From assembly GCF_022682495.2 (NCBI RefSeq), contig NC_071392.1, positions 80,678,797-80,742,796 on the forward strand: 64,000 bases of DNA. The letters are read 5' to 3'. The stretch is from Desmodus rotundus. Its lineage: Eukaryota > Chordata > Mammalia > Chiroptera > Phyllostomidae. Shown here piece after piece: positions 45,333 through 56,680 of this stretch (its first letter is position 1; each line of letters begins with the position of its first letter). Below the pieces are notes generated by a model. That model was given only the letters and a program-made list of their open reading frames with translations. It searched no databases and was not told the DNA's origin. Made by a program: the position numbers and the translations under genes.

Positions 45333-45566
45333 GTCCCTGGCCAGGTGGCTCAGTTGGTGGGAGCATTGTCCTGTACACCAAAAAAGCTGCAGGTTCGACT
45401 CCTGGTCAGGGCACATACCTAGGTTGTGGGTTTGATCCCTAACCTGGGCATGGGCTGGAGACAACGGGTGTTTCTCTCTCACATCAGTGTTGGTCTCTCT
45501 CCCTTCCTCTCCCTTTAAAATCAATAAACATATCCTCAGGTGAGGATTAAAGGGAAAAAGAAAATT
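45333..45566 (+). mobile_element. VES-type bat SINE (sense)
   Basis: Head 'gtccctggccaggtggctca' with a B-box-like 'ggttcgactcctgg', body with a second 'gggtttgatccctaacc', CT-rich tract, then 'tttaaaatcaataaacatat' tail. A perfect 9-bp duplication, 'caccctgac', lies at 45324-45332 and 45567-45575. Confidence 0.93.
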
Positions 45567-45754
45567 CACCCTGACTCCAGACCCTTTTAAAGTGATCTTG
45601 TTTTCTCCTCTGTGGGAGCTCGTAGGGCCTTCGGTTCGTCCTCAGTCTTCTGCAGTTCCGCGCCGGCGTGCTGGTGATGGGTCAGGGTTCGTCCTTCGTG
45701 CTGAGCACGTGGCGAGCCCTTGCTCGCCTGCATCAGCGCCAGGAAATTGTCTTT

Positions 45755-46545
45755 ACTTTTTTCTTTTTTCTAAAATTGAGATATACTTGACATTCAGCAT
45801 TGTGTAAGTTTCAGGTGCACAATGTACTGATTTGATGACATATCATTGCCATTGTAATGTTAGCTAGCGCCTCCATAGTGTTGCATAATTGTCATTCCTT
45901 CTAGTGTTGAGACAGTTCAGATCTAGTCTCTTAGCAAGTTCAATGACTCTAACACAGTGTTGTTGTCTGTGATCACTGGCCTGTGGGCTTAGGTCTCCAG
46001 GACTTATTTATAATATCTAGTAGTTTAAAATAGCTACCCGTACACGTCACCTCTCCCATTCCTCCACCCCTCAGACCCTGGAAACCACCATGTTACTCTG
46101 CTTTTACAATTTCAGTATTTTTAAAATTTTCCACATGTAGGAGATATACAGTATTTGTATTGGTCTTTCTATGCCACTCAGCATAATGTTCTCAAGGCTC
46201 ACCCATGCTGTTGCAAATGGCAAAATTTCCTTTTTCTCACAGCTGAATACTGTTCCATTTTATATATATACGGAAGACGTGATATTTACATCTCCTTCAC
46301 CCGTTTTCCACTGATGGACACTCAGGCTGTTTCCCTGTCTTGGCTGGTGTGAATAACGCTGCGTAGGTGTATCTCTTTGGTAACTGTTTTCATTTCCTTT
46401 GGACATATACCCAGAAGTGGAACTGCTGGGTCGTGGGGTAGTTCTTTCTAAAATTTTTTGGAGGAACCTCCATACTGTTCTCCACGGTGGCCGGACCAGT
46501 TTACGATCTCATCAATAGTGTGCAAGGGTTGGGGACCTTTTCTTG
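45755..46545 (-). mobile_element. L1 (L1MA/MB-age) 3' region (antisense)
   Basis: Reverse-strand phrases: 'gtaagtttcaggtgcacaat', 'tctccaggacttatttataa', 'ccctggaaaccaccatgtta', 'ccactcagcataatgttctc', 'cagctgaatactgttccatt', 'acccagaagtggaactgctg' and 'ggaacctccatactgttctc'. It covers the whole 3'UTR and the end of ORF2. Inactive. Confidence 0.9.
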
Positions 46546-46999
46546 AGTATAATAATACTAGTCTATTTTCTATTATGTTATTTATTTTATTATTTTATTA
46601 TTATTTCTGTTGTTTTATTATTTTCTGCTTTCTCTCTATGCTATTGAGCTTATATTTCTTCAGATGCTAAACCTCTTCAGGTTTTGCATTTCTCTTCTGT
46701 TTTCCCTCCTATTTTTCCTCTGTCTTCCTAATTCCTGGGTTGATTTCCTTACCTGTTAGCACGTTTACTTATTGGGCTTTTTATTTCTTCTCTCATATAT
46801 TTATTTTCAAAGAAGTACTTTTTTGTTCTTTGAAGGTTCCATTTTTAAAGCATATTTTTCTTACTGTAGAGATGCAACATCTTTTTATCTTTCTTAGGAT
46901 ATTCATTATCTTTTGCTTCCTTCTCACTGAATAGTCTTTGTTTCCTCCAAGTTGATTTTCTTTCGGTTGTGTTCTGTCTTTCATTACAAAGGTCTGGTG
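46546..46999. other. AT-rich unassigned sequence, possibly antisense old L1
   Basis: A T-rich region between two L1 pieces. The style suggests an antisense 5' part of an old L1, but no phrase is diagnostic. Confidence 0.3.
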
Positions 47000-47560
47000 A
47001 TCCTTGATTATGAGGAACTATGATGTGATTGGAATACCCCGCAGTGAAAAGAGGGACTCAGATACTGGTGTGACAATGGTCACAGTGGCATTACTCACAC
47101 TAGCCAACAGGCAGAAACAACCCAAGGGTCCGTCATCTGGTGGATGGTTGAACAAGATGTGGTGTTTGAAGGCAATGGCATATTATTTAGTCATTAAAGA
47201 AATCAAATTTTGATACATGCTATGACTTGGATGAATCTTGAAAATATTATACTAAGTGAAATAAGCCAGACCTGAAAGGACAAATATGGTATGATTCTAC
47301 TTCTATGAAACATTTAGAAGAGGCGAATTCATAGAGACAGAAAGTAGACAAGAGGTTACCAGGAACCGGGGGTGGGGGGAGGTGAGGGAGGAGTGCAAGT
47401 TATTGCTTAACGAGGACAGAGTTTCACTCTGGGGCAAAGAAAAGTAGAAATAGTGGTGGTGATTGGACAACCTTATGAATGTACTTCATGCCACTGACCT
47501 GTAAACTTAAAAATGGTTAATATTTTGTGTGATGTATATCCTACCACAATAGGGGAGAGA
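47000..47560 (+). mobile_element. L1 3' end (sense)
   Basis: 'gacaatggtcacagtggcat', 'gcagaaacaacccaagggtc', 'atgaatcttgaaaatattat', 'ctaagtgaaataagccagac', 'atggtatgattctacttcta', and 'ggttaatattttgtgtgatg' are an L1 3' end in sense order. It lies opposite in orientation to the L1 at 45755-46545. Confidence 0.88.
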
Positions 47561-48124
47561 TGGGGGAGGCGATTAGAAACCCTGAGCCCATTGGTAGGTA
47601 GAGTGTACTAACTGTGAGGGTCCCTGTAAGGAGTTCCCGGGGAGCCTGGCTTTCAGAACTTTTAGAATGAGGTTCCCCGGTGAAGCCTCTTTCAAGGTCT
47701 AGGCTGAAGCAGACGCCCTGAGGGCCAGTTCTGAGAGTGAGGGAAGAAGTCTGGGACAGAGAGAGAGCGCCTGCCGACAGTCAGTGTGAGTTTCCACTGA
47801 GTTGCCCAGAGGGGAGGTGGGGGAGGGTGGGTGCCTGCCTGTGAGGAGGGGAAGGCGCCCTGGGGTCTGAGTGCCTCCAGTACCGATTTCCAGCCAGTCC
47901 TCTAGGTTCAGACCTTTCTCCGCCCTCGCTTGCAGAGCCTCCTAATTTCTCTGACGTTCAGATCCTTTGAAAGCCCTGAATTAAATAGGTATGCTGCTTC
48001 TCAGTCTTCCCCACTGCAGCTTAGGAATTTAATTTTGTGGATTTATGTCATTTTTTTAAAAGATCAGTTTGCTGTTTTAATGAGACTTTCTTTCTGTAAC
48101 CCATACTTATTTATGAGTATATTC
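47561..48124. other. Unassigned non-coding sequence
   Basis: No repeat or exon recognised. GC-rich with GA-rich runs to about 47870, then AT-rich. Confidence 0.35.
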
Positions 48125-48300
48125 ATTTAAAACAAGTTTCAACTATCTTTTTTTTTATAGTTGATTTCTGATTTAATTGCATTATGGCCAAACTTGTGGT
48201 CTCTCTATAGAGTCCATGAAATTTTAGGGAACTTTCTCTTTTGCAATATGCCTGGTGTTCAGTGTTTGTAGATGTTCTCTTGTGTAGTGGGCCGTTTGAA
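48125..48300 (-). mobile_element. Old L1 ORF2 fragment (antisense)
   Basis: 'atagttgatttctgatttaa', 'ttgcattatggccaaacttg' and 'ggtctctctatagagtccat' are a reverse L1 ORF2 segment, much diverged. Confidence 0.5.
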
Positions 48301-48309
48301 GTAGCTAAA

Positions 48310-48415
48310 TGGGATTGTCGCGCCCGTATTACAGGCAGGTAATGAGGAGCCCAGAGTGTTTTGAAGACCTGCTCAAAGACCCACTGTGAGGCAGGACCAG
48401 AAGGAGGGGTGTGAA
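48310..48415 (-). repeat. MIR SINE fragment (antisense)
   Basis: 'cgtattacaggcaggtaatg' followed by 'gaggagcccagagtg' and 'cctgctcaaagacccactgt' resembles the reverse of the MIR core. Diverged. Confidence 0.45.
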
Positions 48416-48454
48416 AGGACGAGATCTTGATGGTGAAGGGAGTAGATTCCTTTC

Positions 48455-48625
48455 CGGGCACCTGGGCTGCATCTCAGCTGGGCCATTTACCAGCCATCGG
48501 TCCACGGGGCGTTCTAACATTTCCTGCTTCATGGGACTTGTCTGGAGGTTTAGGAATATGGTGCGTACTAAGTAAAACACCCAGTGAAAGCTGGCTACCA
48601 TTGTTACGTCTGTTTTTACTTTTAA
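48455..48625 (+). repeat. MIR SINE fragment (sense)
   Basis: 'ctgggccatttaccagccat' resembles the MIR 5' half and 'gtgcgtactaagtaaaacac' with 'ccagtgaaagctggctacca' the 3' end. With the previous MIR it forms an inverted pair. Confidence 0.45.
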
Positions 48626-48839
48626 CCCAAGGTTCGTGGTCCATTGTGTGTAGAGGACTTACTCCGTGAAAGAGTATGTCTTCAGAAACGTTTGCAGCTA
48701 ATTCTCAGTCCAGCAATTTGTATTATATTCTGGCCGCCGTGCGTGAGAGAAATTGGGGACAATCTGACACGCCACAGTCTAAGTGTAGAGACACTTTCCG
48801 GGTGTAACCCATACAGGGCACTCAAGTCAAATCAGCAAG

Positions 48840-49081
48840 ATCCTTTTTTTTCCTTGAAATTTTCACAGGGGAATACATGTATTGATTTTAGAGAGAGAGG
48901 AAGGGATGGGGGTGGGGGAAAAAACATCGATGTGAGAGGGGAGCATTGATCGGTTGCCTCCCACATGTGCCCCGACCAGGGATTGAACCCACAACCCAGG
49001 CATGTCCCCTGACAGGGAGTGGAACCCGCAACCTTTTGGTGCATGGGACAACTGTCCACCCAACTGAGCCACCCGGCAGAG
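48840..49081 (-). mobile_element. VES-type bat SINE (antisense)
   Basis: T-rich tail, purine tract 'agagagagaggaagggatgg', body with 'ccacaacccaggcatgtccc', head ending 'actgagccacccggcagag'. A perfect 12-bp duplication, 'caaatcagcaag', lies at 48828-48839 and 49082-49093, one of the longest and cleanest in the window. Confidence 0.95.
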
Positions 49082-49093
49082 CAAATCAGCAAG

Positions 49094-49794
49094 CTCTTTA
49101 GTTAGTGAACATCTGCTATGTGTCAGGCCTCCATTCCTACCCAAAAGCTATTTTCTATTTCCTATAGCTCATTGATGCCTGCCTTAAACAAAGTAAACAT
49201 GTAAAAAGCCTTTATCAAATGAACAGCAATAAAAGTGCTTAGAGCCACAAGACTGAACGTTGGTCGGGCGGGGGTTGACCACCACCGTATGGCAGACCGT
49301 CTGAAGAGGAGAAAGTCTCTGGGCTTCCCAGGCTGTCAGGTGCTACTCCCTGCAATAATCAGCCGAGAAGCTCTCAGAGCCTCGGAATCATCTAGCAGGG
49401 AGGGTGTCCACTGGGCTGTCCACGTGGGAGCAGAGTCCTCTTGTTCTCTTTTGTAGACACAGACAGCTGACAGTTTTAAAAGTAAAGGCCCTGACCTACC
49501 TTTCAACTGCACACGTGGACGTAGGCCAACCCCCATCTCCCTTATTGCAGATCCTGTGTCCCGCCTCGCTCTCCGTGAAACCAGCTTTCAAAATGTGCCT
49601 TTCGCTTTGGAACGCGCCAACCCCTGGCCCCTCTTTCTTCCTGTCAGTGGAGAAATTGTTCAGTCACTTCCTTCTGCACCCTCCCCCCAGCCCCCAAGGA
49701 AAAGGCGGCAGATGATATATTTCTTTATTCCACCGTGATTGCGAGGAATGAGATATGCAGGGACATTTTTTATTTTTTTTATTTTTTTTCCTGT
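49094..49794. other. Unassigned non-coding sequence
   Basis: No repeat or exon recognised. T-rich run near 49766-49790. Confidence 0.35.
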
Positions 49795-51010
49795 AAAATC
49801 ATTTTATTTTCTGTTAAACAATCTTTTTATTTTGAAATAATTTTAGACCTAGAGAAAAGCTGCAAAAAGTAGCCGAGAGCAGTTCAGGATACTCTTCACC
49901 CCAAAGCTCTCATGTTAACCCACATGAAACACAGTAAGATGATCAAGAGCAAGAAAATAACGGGGATAACCATACCGATAACCAACTATATAGACTTTAT
50001 TCCGAGTTCACCCGTTTCGCCATTAACGTCCTTTCCCTGTTACAGGGTTCAATCCCCGCCCCCATATGGCACCGAATTGTCCTGTGTCCTAGCGTCCTTT
50101 AACCTATGACAGCTCCCAGGCTTTCTTTGTCTTTCGTGACCGTCACACTTTTGAAGGGTCTGGTCAGTTTTAGGGACAATTTGGAATGGTTTAATGTTTT
50201 TTTCATGATTAGATTGTGCTTATGTATTTTTGGCAAGTGTTAAGGACTAAACTGTGTCCCCTGCTCCCAACTTACATATCGGAGCCCTAAAACCCCAAGG
50301 GGACTGTTGGAAGAACTTCTAGAAGGTAATAAAGTTCAAATGAGGTCAGAAGGGTGGGACTGTAAACTGCGAGCGGAAGGTACATGATGTCAGCAGGTCG
50401 TGTTACTGGTGCTCGAGGGTTTTTCCCCACTCTGAAGTTGTACTATGTTTCCTTGTATAATTAATAAATATTTGGGGGCAGATACTTCTCGATTATTTGA
50501 ATATTCTTTTTTTCTTCCAACTCTGCCCACTAGTTTCAGCCTCCTTGGCAGGATTTTGCCCACAGTACCCATTATGATGAGGCCCTCAGGCCGATGTTGT
50601 ACTTCCTTCTTTCCTTCTACATTTATTAATTGGAATTCTTCTTGCCAGTTTAGTTCTTTGCTCAATTATTTTCAAATCTCAGAATATACTCATGTATGTT
50701 TATTTTATTCTAGGATCACAATGCAGTACTGTTGGTTGTTTTATTGCTCAAATTGTTCTAGCTTTGGCTATTGGGAACTCTTTTAGGTTGGCTCCGTTGC
50801 TCTTTCATCCTTTTCGAGCACTTCCTTGCTTTTGGGTACCCAAAATGCTCCAGAATCACCTTGTATTCTTTTTGCCCAGACCTGGAATCGATGATTTCAA
50901 GGAGCTCTGGTTCCTTTGGTTGGAGAGGGGTATTTAAAAAACAAGATCTGAGTGCTGGGCAGGCGCATCGCTGCTGGGGTGCCATGGTAAAGGGGCATTT
51001 TTTCTTCCTA
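49795..51010 (-). mobile_element. L1ME-type L1 3'UTR (antisense), split by an LTR
   Basis: 'tattttgaaataattttaga', 'agactttattccgagttcac', 'tttctttgtctttcgtgacc', 'tcatgattagattgtgctta' lie before the interruption at about 50238. 'ggtacatgatgtcagcaggt', 'ttgtataattaataaatatt', 'ctacatttattaattggaat' and 'aggggtatttaaaaaacaag' follow after it. The two parts join in the correct order. An ancient element without coding capacity here. Confidence 0.75.
50238..50385 (+). mobile_element. MLT1/MST-like LTR fragment inserted in L1
   Basis: 'gtgttaaggactaaactgtg', 'ccctaaaaccccaaggggac', 'taaagttcaaatgaggtcag' and 'aagggtgggactgtaaac' follow the first part of a MaLR LTR. The end is missing. Confidence 0.65.
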
Positions 51011-51511
51011 AGAATATTTTCTTTGCTCACATGTGCCACAGTGCCTGAAATTCTGAGTCTTCTAGGAACCTGTGCGATTGGAAAGAAGGCGTCCCGCCAC
51101 ACTCCAGCCACCTCCGCCATGGACTGTTACATCCAGAAGGTTTTTTGGTCCGCAGTTAAAATGCAGACATCCTTGGACTGTCGGATGATGTGAGGATGCA
51201 GCTTCAGGGGGAGCAGGTGCCTTGTGAAGGAGGCCCAGGAGCAGCCCGTTGTGACAGGGAGGGACATGGAAGAGGAAGTGGCTGTGAGAGCTTACTCATG
51301 AACTTCCCTAAGGCCTAATCAACCCTCGTCCCACCTGTTTCGTCCCTAAACAGAGAATAGCCCTTCTTCACTCTCTGTTATGAGTATATGAAAAGTGTTT
51401 TGGGTCAGAATGTTGCTGAGAACTGACAAAAATATCTAGGAAATAACTTATTTTCATAACTTATTTCAAGCCACCGTAGGCCTAGATATCCACTTTCTGA
51501 AATGTGTTCCT
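51011..51511. other. Unassigned non-coding sequence
   Basis: No repeat or exon recognised. Confidence 0.35.
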
Positions 51512-51703
51512 GCCCTGGCCACCTGGCTCATTTGGTTGGAACACTATCTTGTACACCACAAGGGTTGTGGGTCTGATTCCCTGTCAGGGCATGTATCTAG
51601 GTTGCGGGTTCGATCCTGGTCTGGACACGTGCAGGAAGCAACTGATCAATGTTTCTCACCTTGAGGTTCCTCTCTCTGTCTCTGTCTCCCTTTCTCTCTA
51701 GAA
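51512..51703 (+). mobile_element. VES-type bat SINE (sense)
   Basis: Head 'gccctggccacctggctcat', B-box-like 'gggttcgatcctgg', and the CT-rich tract 'cctctctctgtctctgtctc'. A weak flanking duplication ('tgttcc' / 'tgcttcc') may mark the edges. It is somewhat shorter and more diverged than the others. Confidence 0.85.
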
Positions 51704-51744
51704 AATCCATGCTTCCTTTCTTCTTTTTAAAAAAAATATTTTTT

Positions 51745-53790
51745 ATTGTTATTCAGTTGCAGTTGTCCCACACTTTTTTCCTTCTTAATGTTAGCATGGT
51801 ATAGTTTTCTCCATTCGTTTACTTTTACTGTATGTGTATTCACAGTTAAAGTGAGTTTCTTGTAGACAATATATAGTGGTGTCACATTTTTGATCCATTC
51901 TGACAATCTCTGCCTTTTAATTACTGCATTAATGTTCAAAGTGGCTATTGATATAGATGAATGAATACCTACCATATGCATTACTATTTTCCGTTTCTTG
52001 CCCTCGTTCTTTGTCACTATTTGTCTTCCACTCTTTTCTGGTTTTAGTTTTATTTATTTATTTTAAAAATTTAAAAATTATCTTTGACATGTAGTATTAT
52101 ATTCATGTCAGGTGAACAACATTGCCTTTTGTGGTTTTAACTGAACATTTTATATTTTTTCTCCTTTTTTCGCGTATCAGTTATGCTTTTTTTTCTCTTT
52201 AGTGGTTGTCCTAGAGAGTTTACAATATACATTTATAACAAATCCAACTCCACTTTCAAATTATACTATACCGCTTCACTGGTTGTGCAAGTACCACATA
52301 ATAACCCTAATTTTTCCCTGTCCCTTGTATTATTGCTGTTGTTTAATTTATATATAAGCATGCATAAGCATATACAGATATATACATTTATATATATGTG
52401 TACATAATTGAATACATTATTGCTATTATTTTTTGAACACACTGTTATCTGTTGGATCAATTAAGAATAAGAAAAACAAAAGTATTTATTTTATCTTCAC
52501 CTATTCTTTCTTCAATGCTCTTTCTTTCTTTATGTAGATCTGAGTTTCTGACCTATATTATTTTCCTTCTCTCTGAAGAACTTCTTTTAACACTTCCTGC
52601 AAGACAAGTGTGCTGGCAACAAATTCTCTTAATCTTTGTTTGTCTGAGAAAGTTTTTATTTGCCCTTCGCTTTTGAAAAATAATTTTTTCAGGGTACAGA
52701 ATTCTAGGTTGGTGATTGTTTTCTATCAACAGTTTAAATATTTCACTTTACTCTCTTCAAGCTTGTACGGTTTCTGAGAAGTTGGACGTAATTCTTATCT
52801 TTTTTCCTCTATAGGTAAAGTTTGTTTCCCCCCTCTGGCTTCTTTCAGAATTCCTCTTTAGTTTTGGTTTTCTGTAATGTGAAAATGCTATGCCCAGATA
52901 CGCACTTTTGCAGGGGGCGGGAGGCATTTATCCTACTTGCTATTCTCAATCTTTTTGGGTATCCACACATCCGAAAAGCTTGGTATCTGATATTAATTTG
53001 GGGACATTTCTGGTCATTGTTGCAGATATTTCTTCTGTTTCTATTTTCTCTTTCTGATATTCCCATTATGAATGTTACAACTTTTGTAGCTGTTTCATAG
53101 TCCTTGGATATTCTATTCTTTTATTTTTTTTTTTCCAGTCCTTGTTCTCTGCTGTTTGGCCTCTGAGGATTCTACTGACGTATCCTCCTGCTCGGAGACT
53201 CTCCCGTTAGCCACCAAGGACATTCTTCATTTCTGTTACAGTGGTTTTTATCTGTAGCATCTTTTGGTTGTTTCTTTGGCTTTCCACCTCTCTGCTTACA
53301 TTGCCCACCTGTTCTTGCATGTTCCCGTCTTTATTTATTCGGGTCCTTAGTATATTAATTAATCATAGTTGTTTTACATTCCCAGTCCCACTCCAACGTC
53401 TCTGCCACGTCTGCCTTTGATGTTTGCCCTGTCTATTCAAATTGAGTTTTTCGCCTTTTGGTACGCCTGATGATTTTTTCCTGATAGCTTGACCTGGTGC
53501 ACCAGGGGAAAGGAACACTTGTAAATAGGCCTTCGCGATGTGGTGGTGAGGTGTGGGGGGAGGGGAAGCATCCTATAGTCCTAGCATCAGGTCTCAGAAT
53601 CTTAGAAACCCTACATCTCCGAGACTGTGAGCTTCGCAGATGTTCCCCATTTGTGGGGCGGGATGCCCAGAGCCAGCAGGAGTCAGGTGTTTCCCTTCCC
53701 GCAGGTCAACTGGGCTCTGATTATGCCTCAGCAGGTCAGCCCCTGATTAACTACGGCTCACCTGAGGGCAGGCAGGCCCGCCTGCTCTGG
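51745..53790 (-). mobile_element. Old L1 (L1M-type) 5' part (antisense)
   Basis: Reverse-strand L1 phrases spread over 2 kb: 'gagtttcttgtagacaatat', 'tagtggttgtcctagagagt', 'gaacttcttttaacacttcc', 'tctgagaaagtttttatttg', 'gggtacagaattctaggttg', 'tcattgttgcagatatttct' and, to the right, 'gatgtggtggtgaggtgtgg', 'cctatagtcctagcatcagg' and 'caggtcaactgggctctgat'. No coding capacity. The 212-codon plus-strand frame at 53497-54135 overlies this element and is not a gene. Confidence 0.75.
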
Positions 53791-53898
53791 AGTGTTTCAA
53801 AATGGCTTTCCCTTCTCCCTCCTGGAAGGCCGCGGGAACTGTACTCAGCTATTTGCTGTGGGAATCGGGTTGAGCTCCGGGAGGGACATTTCACCGTC

Positions 53899-54064
53899 CA
53901 GGCACACCTCGGAGATACTGCGGGCTGGGTTCCAGACCACCACAGCACAGGGAGTGTTGTGGTAGCGGTAATGAGAGTTGTCATCTTTTTGCTGGTGGAG
54001 GGCCTTGCCTCCAGTGTGGAAACCCCGCAACATCTGGAAAGGGCAATGACACGAGGCGCACCTG
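53899..54064 (+). mobile_element. Tigger-like (Tc1/mariner) MITE
   Basis: Begins CAGGCACACCTCGGAGATAC and ends with 'acgaggcgcacctg', giving inverted ends with about 10 of 14 matches. The interior has 'gggttccagaccaccacagc' and 'catctttttgctggtggagg', as in a Tigger-type element of mammals. The expected TA duplication is not visible, so it is old. Confidence 0.6.
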
Positions 54065-55359
54065 CCTCGCGAGAATGCTCCTGTAACCCGGTCCTCCTGC
54101 AGCTTTGGGCCGCCAGCGCGGGGGTCCCTGGCTGAGATCAGCTTTTCCAGCCCGGCCTGGTTCCTGCGCACGTCTCTGCTCCCCCGTCTCTCTCTGGTAA
54201 GTCCTGCTCCTCTCTTCGCCTGTTTGTCTCTCCAGTCTCGGGGCCAGCAGTTTGCCCTGTGTCCTCCCTTCCCTTTCGCATCCAGGCAGAGGGGTTACTT
54301 TTTCAGTGTGTTCAGCTTTTGCTTGTTAGGATGGAGTGGTGACTAAGCTCCTTATGCGTGGAACTGGAACCTGGAGGTCTATCCGTTTTGGCTTCTAACT
54401 GCCTTCCAAGTTTGGACTCCCCCCCATTTCCCACCCCCCACCCACCTGCAAGGTACCTCTCCTGCCCCATCCTACCCCTCTAAACACCCAGTGGATTTGT
54501 ATTTGGAGGGTCAAAATCAAGGCCAACGTAATATCTGTTTCTCAGAGAGTGATGGACAGGCTTTGGAGAATGTGGGTAGAAGGGGTGAGGTGGGGGGAGG
54601 GATGATAGCAAACAGAGTCAGCAGACAGCAGAGCAGGCACCATCCTCTGGCTCCATCCCAGGCCTGACCCCCAGTCACCAGGGGCCTTACAGGCTCTTAG
54701 ATCTGGCATCTGGGAGATCCCAATGACTTTCCTGCTGAGCAAAGGCCTTCCTCCCACCGCCCACCTCCCACCCCCCACCCTGGGAGGAAGCCTCAGGCTC
54801 TTTGAAAACTCCCGCCCAGCTCTACAACCCGTGAGACCTGTGACAGCACAGGAGTCTGCCTGCCTGTGTCGGGAGGAGTTGACACTTGGTGTTATCCAGC
54901 ACCTCTGTGCATGGGGAGGACAGAGGTGCTCCGCTTGGCGTTTGCAGAGGCAAATCATGTGTAGGGAAGTGGTTGGAGTTCTCAGCACTGAGAAAATCCT
55001 GGGGAAAGGAGCCCCACCAGTTATCATTTATTTACGCTTCCAAAGGGCTCCGGCCACACAGGTGAGGATGGGGCAGAAGAACAGCCCCGCCACGCATTAA
55101 TAAACAGAAAGCCTGACGACGGGGTGGGGGCTGGGTCATGGAGGGCCCGTAGGTTCCCTGGGCCCCAGGCTGGGCCCTTCTAATGACTTCTCAGTGAGGC
55201 TACTAAGAGAATGGATTTTTCCCCCCTTCTTCAGCCACCCATGTCTGAAGAACTTAAAGGTGTTTTGTTAGCAAGTTCTCGATAAGAAGGCAGGCACAGC
55301 TTCACCTGGATGGGTGCAGAACAGATATACCCAGAGGCTGGATTTTTAAAGCAAATTAA
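54065..55359. other. Unassigned non-coding sequence
   Basis: No repeat recognised. It includes C-rich tracts near 54420-54480 and 54760-54780. The 161-codon minus-strand and 125-codon plus-strand frames (54542-55027, 54723-55100) overlap each other and show no domain. Confidence 0.35.
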
Positions 55360-55800
55360 GGAAAAGATTTATTGACAGTCTGTGAAATGCCAGATACGGT
55401 CTAGGCACTGGGGTCAAAAAATTAAAGCAATGGTCGCCGGCCTGTAGCTCACAGCCTGCCTGGGTATGCCGGATCCAGGGCAAAGCAGCCGAAGGTTGCA
55501 AGGTCAGTTAATCTACAAGTACTCTTGCAGTGTTTGTGTGCTCAGGGGAAATTAAAAAAAAACATAGCTTATTTCTCAAGAGCCCCGGGGACTGGTAGAG
55601 AAGGCAGAAATAAACATAGCCGGTGTAGTAAAAGGGTATTTTAGTGGAAACACAGGCAGTGGGAGATTCATTTCCAAGGGGAGATGAGATGGCGAAGTGC
55701 AGGGCCCAGGAGCCAGGCCAAATAAACAAGGAGCTTGACATGATGAGGGAATAGGAAGCTAATGAAGGCCTTAGAAGCGAAGGGGGTGGTATTTGTTTCC
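55360..55800 (-). mobile_element. L2-like LINE 3' end (antisense), weak
   Basis: 'aaaagatttattgacagtct' and 'tacggtctaggcactggggt' resemble the reverse L2 terminus; 'gaagctaatgaaggccttag' near 55756 may be a further L2 piece. The middle is not convincing. Confidence 0.4.
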
Positions 55801-56044
55801 TAGTGAGCCCTAACGAAACCCACCCTGGCTCACTCAGCTCGGCAGAAAGGTACCAGCCTGTCGGTCTGGAGGCGAGAGGTCAGCAATCCAGGTGTGAGCA
55901 GGGCCATGTTTTCGAGACTCTGGGTGGAATCCTTCCTTGCCTCTTCCCAGCTTCAGGCGGCGGCCACCCATCCCGGCATTCCTTTGCTCACAGTTCAGTC
56001 ACTTTAGTCTTCACCCACTTCTTCCCATGGTATTCCCCCCCTCC
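55801..56044. other. Unassigned sequence
   Basis: No repeat or exon recognised between the weak L2 piece and the LTR. Confidence 0.3.
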
Positions 56045-56228
56045 CATTTTCATGTTACCTTCTAAAGGGCACCAGGTGCATTGGAGTAAGGGCCCATCTT
56101 ACTCCAGCTTGACCTCCTCTTAACGAGTTACATCAGCGACACTATTTCCAAAGGAAGTCACGTTCTGAGGTGTAGGGGTTAGGACTCAACATGTTTTGGG
56201 GAAGACGCAATTCAACCCCTAACATGGG
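56045..56228 (-). mobile_element. MLT1-like LTR fragment (antisense)
   Basis: 'gggcaccaggtgcattggag', 'taagggcccatcttactcca', 'ctatttccaaaggaagtcac', 'gttctgaggtgtaggggtta' and 'gcaattcaacccctaacatg' are the reverse of the first part of an MLT1-type LTR. The right end is probably the true LTR start. Confidence 0.75.
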
Positions 56229-56324
56229 CGAGTTGCTGGAAGTGGGACATTGATAAGGTAAGTCTGAGTGGAGCATGGTGGGTTGGAGTGGGCCTTCTGG
56301 CTGGCGGTCGTGACAGCCTCCGGG

Positions 56325-56338
56325 CCTGCAGGGGGCAG
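56325..56338 (+). promoter_or_regulatory. CTCF-like core motif
   Basis: CCTGCAGGGGGCAG agrees with the CTCF core pattern CCASYAGRKGGCRS at 13 of 14 positions. It is not in a repeat I recognise and lies about 100 bp right of an LTR fragment. Confidence 0.4.
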
Positions 56339-56494
56339 CAGTGTGGAGAGTTCAGCTTGGCCCTGGAAGGAATGACAGTGGGAGAAGATGAAACCAAGTG
56401 CGTCATCAGGCAAGGCTTGGTTAGGTTTTTAAATCTACGTGACTAAAAGAATGATATTGTGACATATATCCAAATAATTGATTCTGATAAGCAT

Positions 56495-56680
56495 TCTATT
56501 TGGAAGGAAAGAAATGTTTTCTCTGGGAGGGTGAGTGGGCACTGAAGATCGTGAGTTTAGTTTTAGGTGTAGAAGGTAGTAGGAGGGCAGGGCCCAGGGT
56601 TTGGGTGAGATTTCAAGAGAGACGTAGATTTGGGAGTCATTCCCGTGGGGGCAGGGGGTGTCCTGGACCAGGCTTTCGGA
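56495..56680 (-). mobile_element. L2 LINE fragment (antisense)
   Basis: 'cgtgagtttagttttaggtg' and 'gtagatttgggagtcattcc' are reverse L2 blocks, as also seen at 13010. Diverged. Confidence 0.5.

Noticed and set aside
53497..54135. 212-codon plus-strand open frame, the longest in the window
   Set aside because: Most of it overlies an antisense old L1 and a Tigger-like MITE. The reading has no known domain and no splice or start context.
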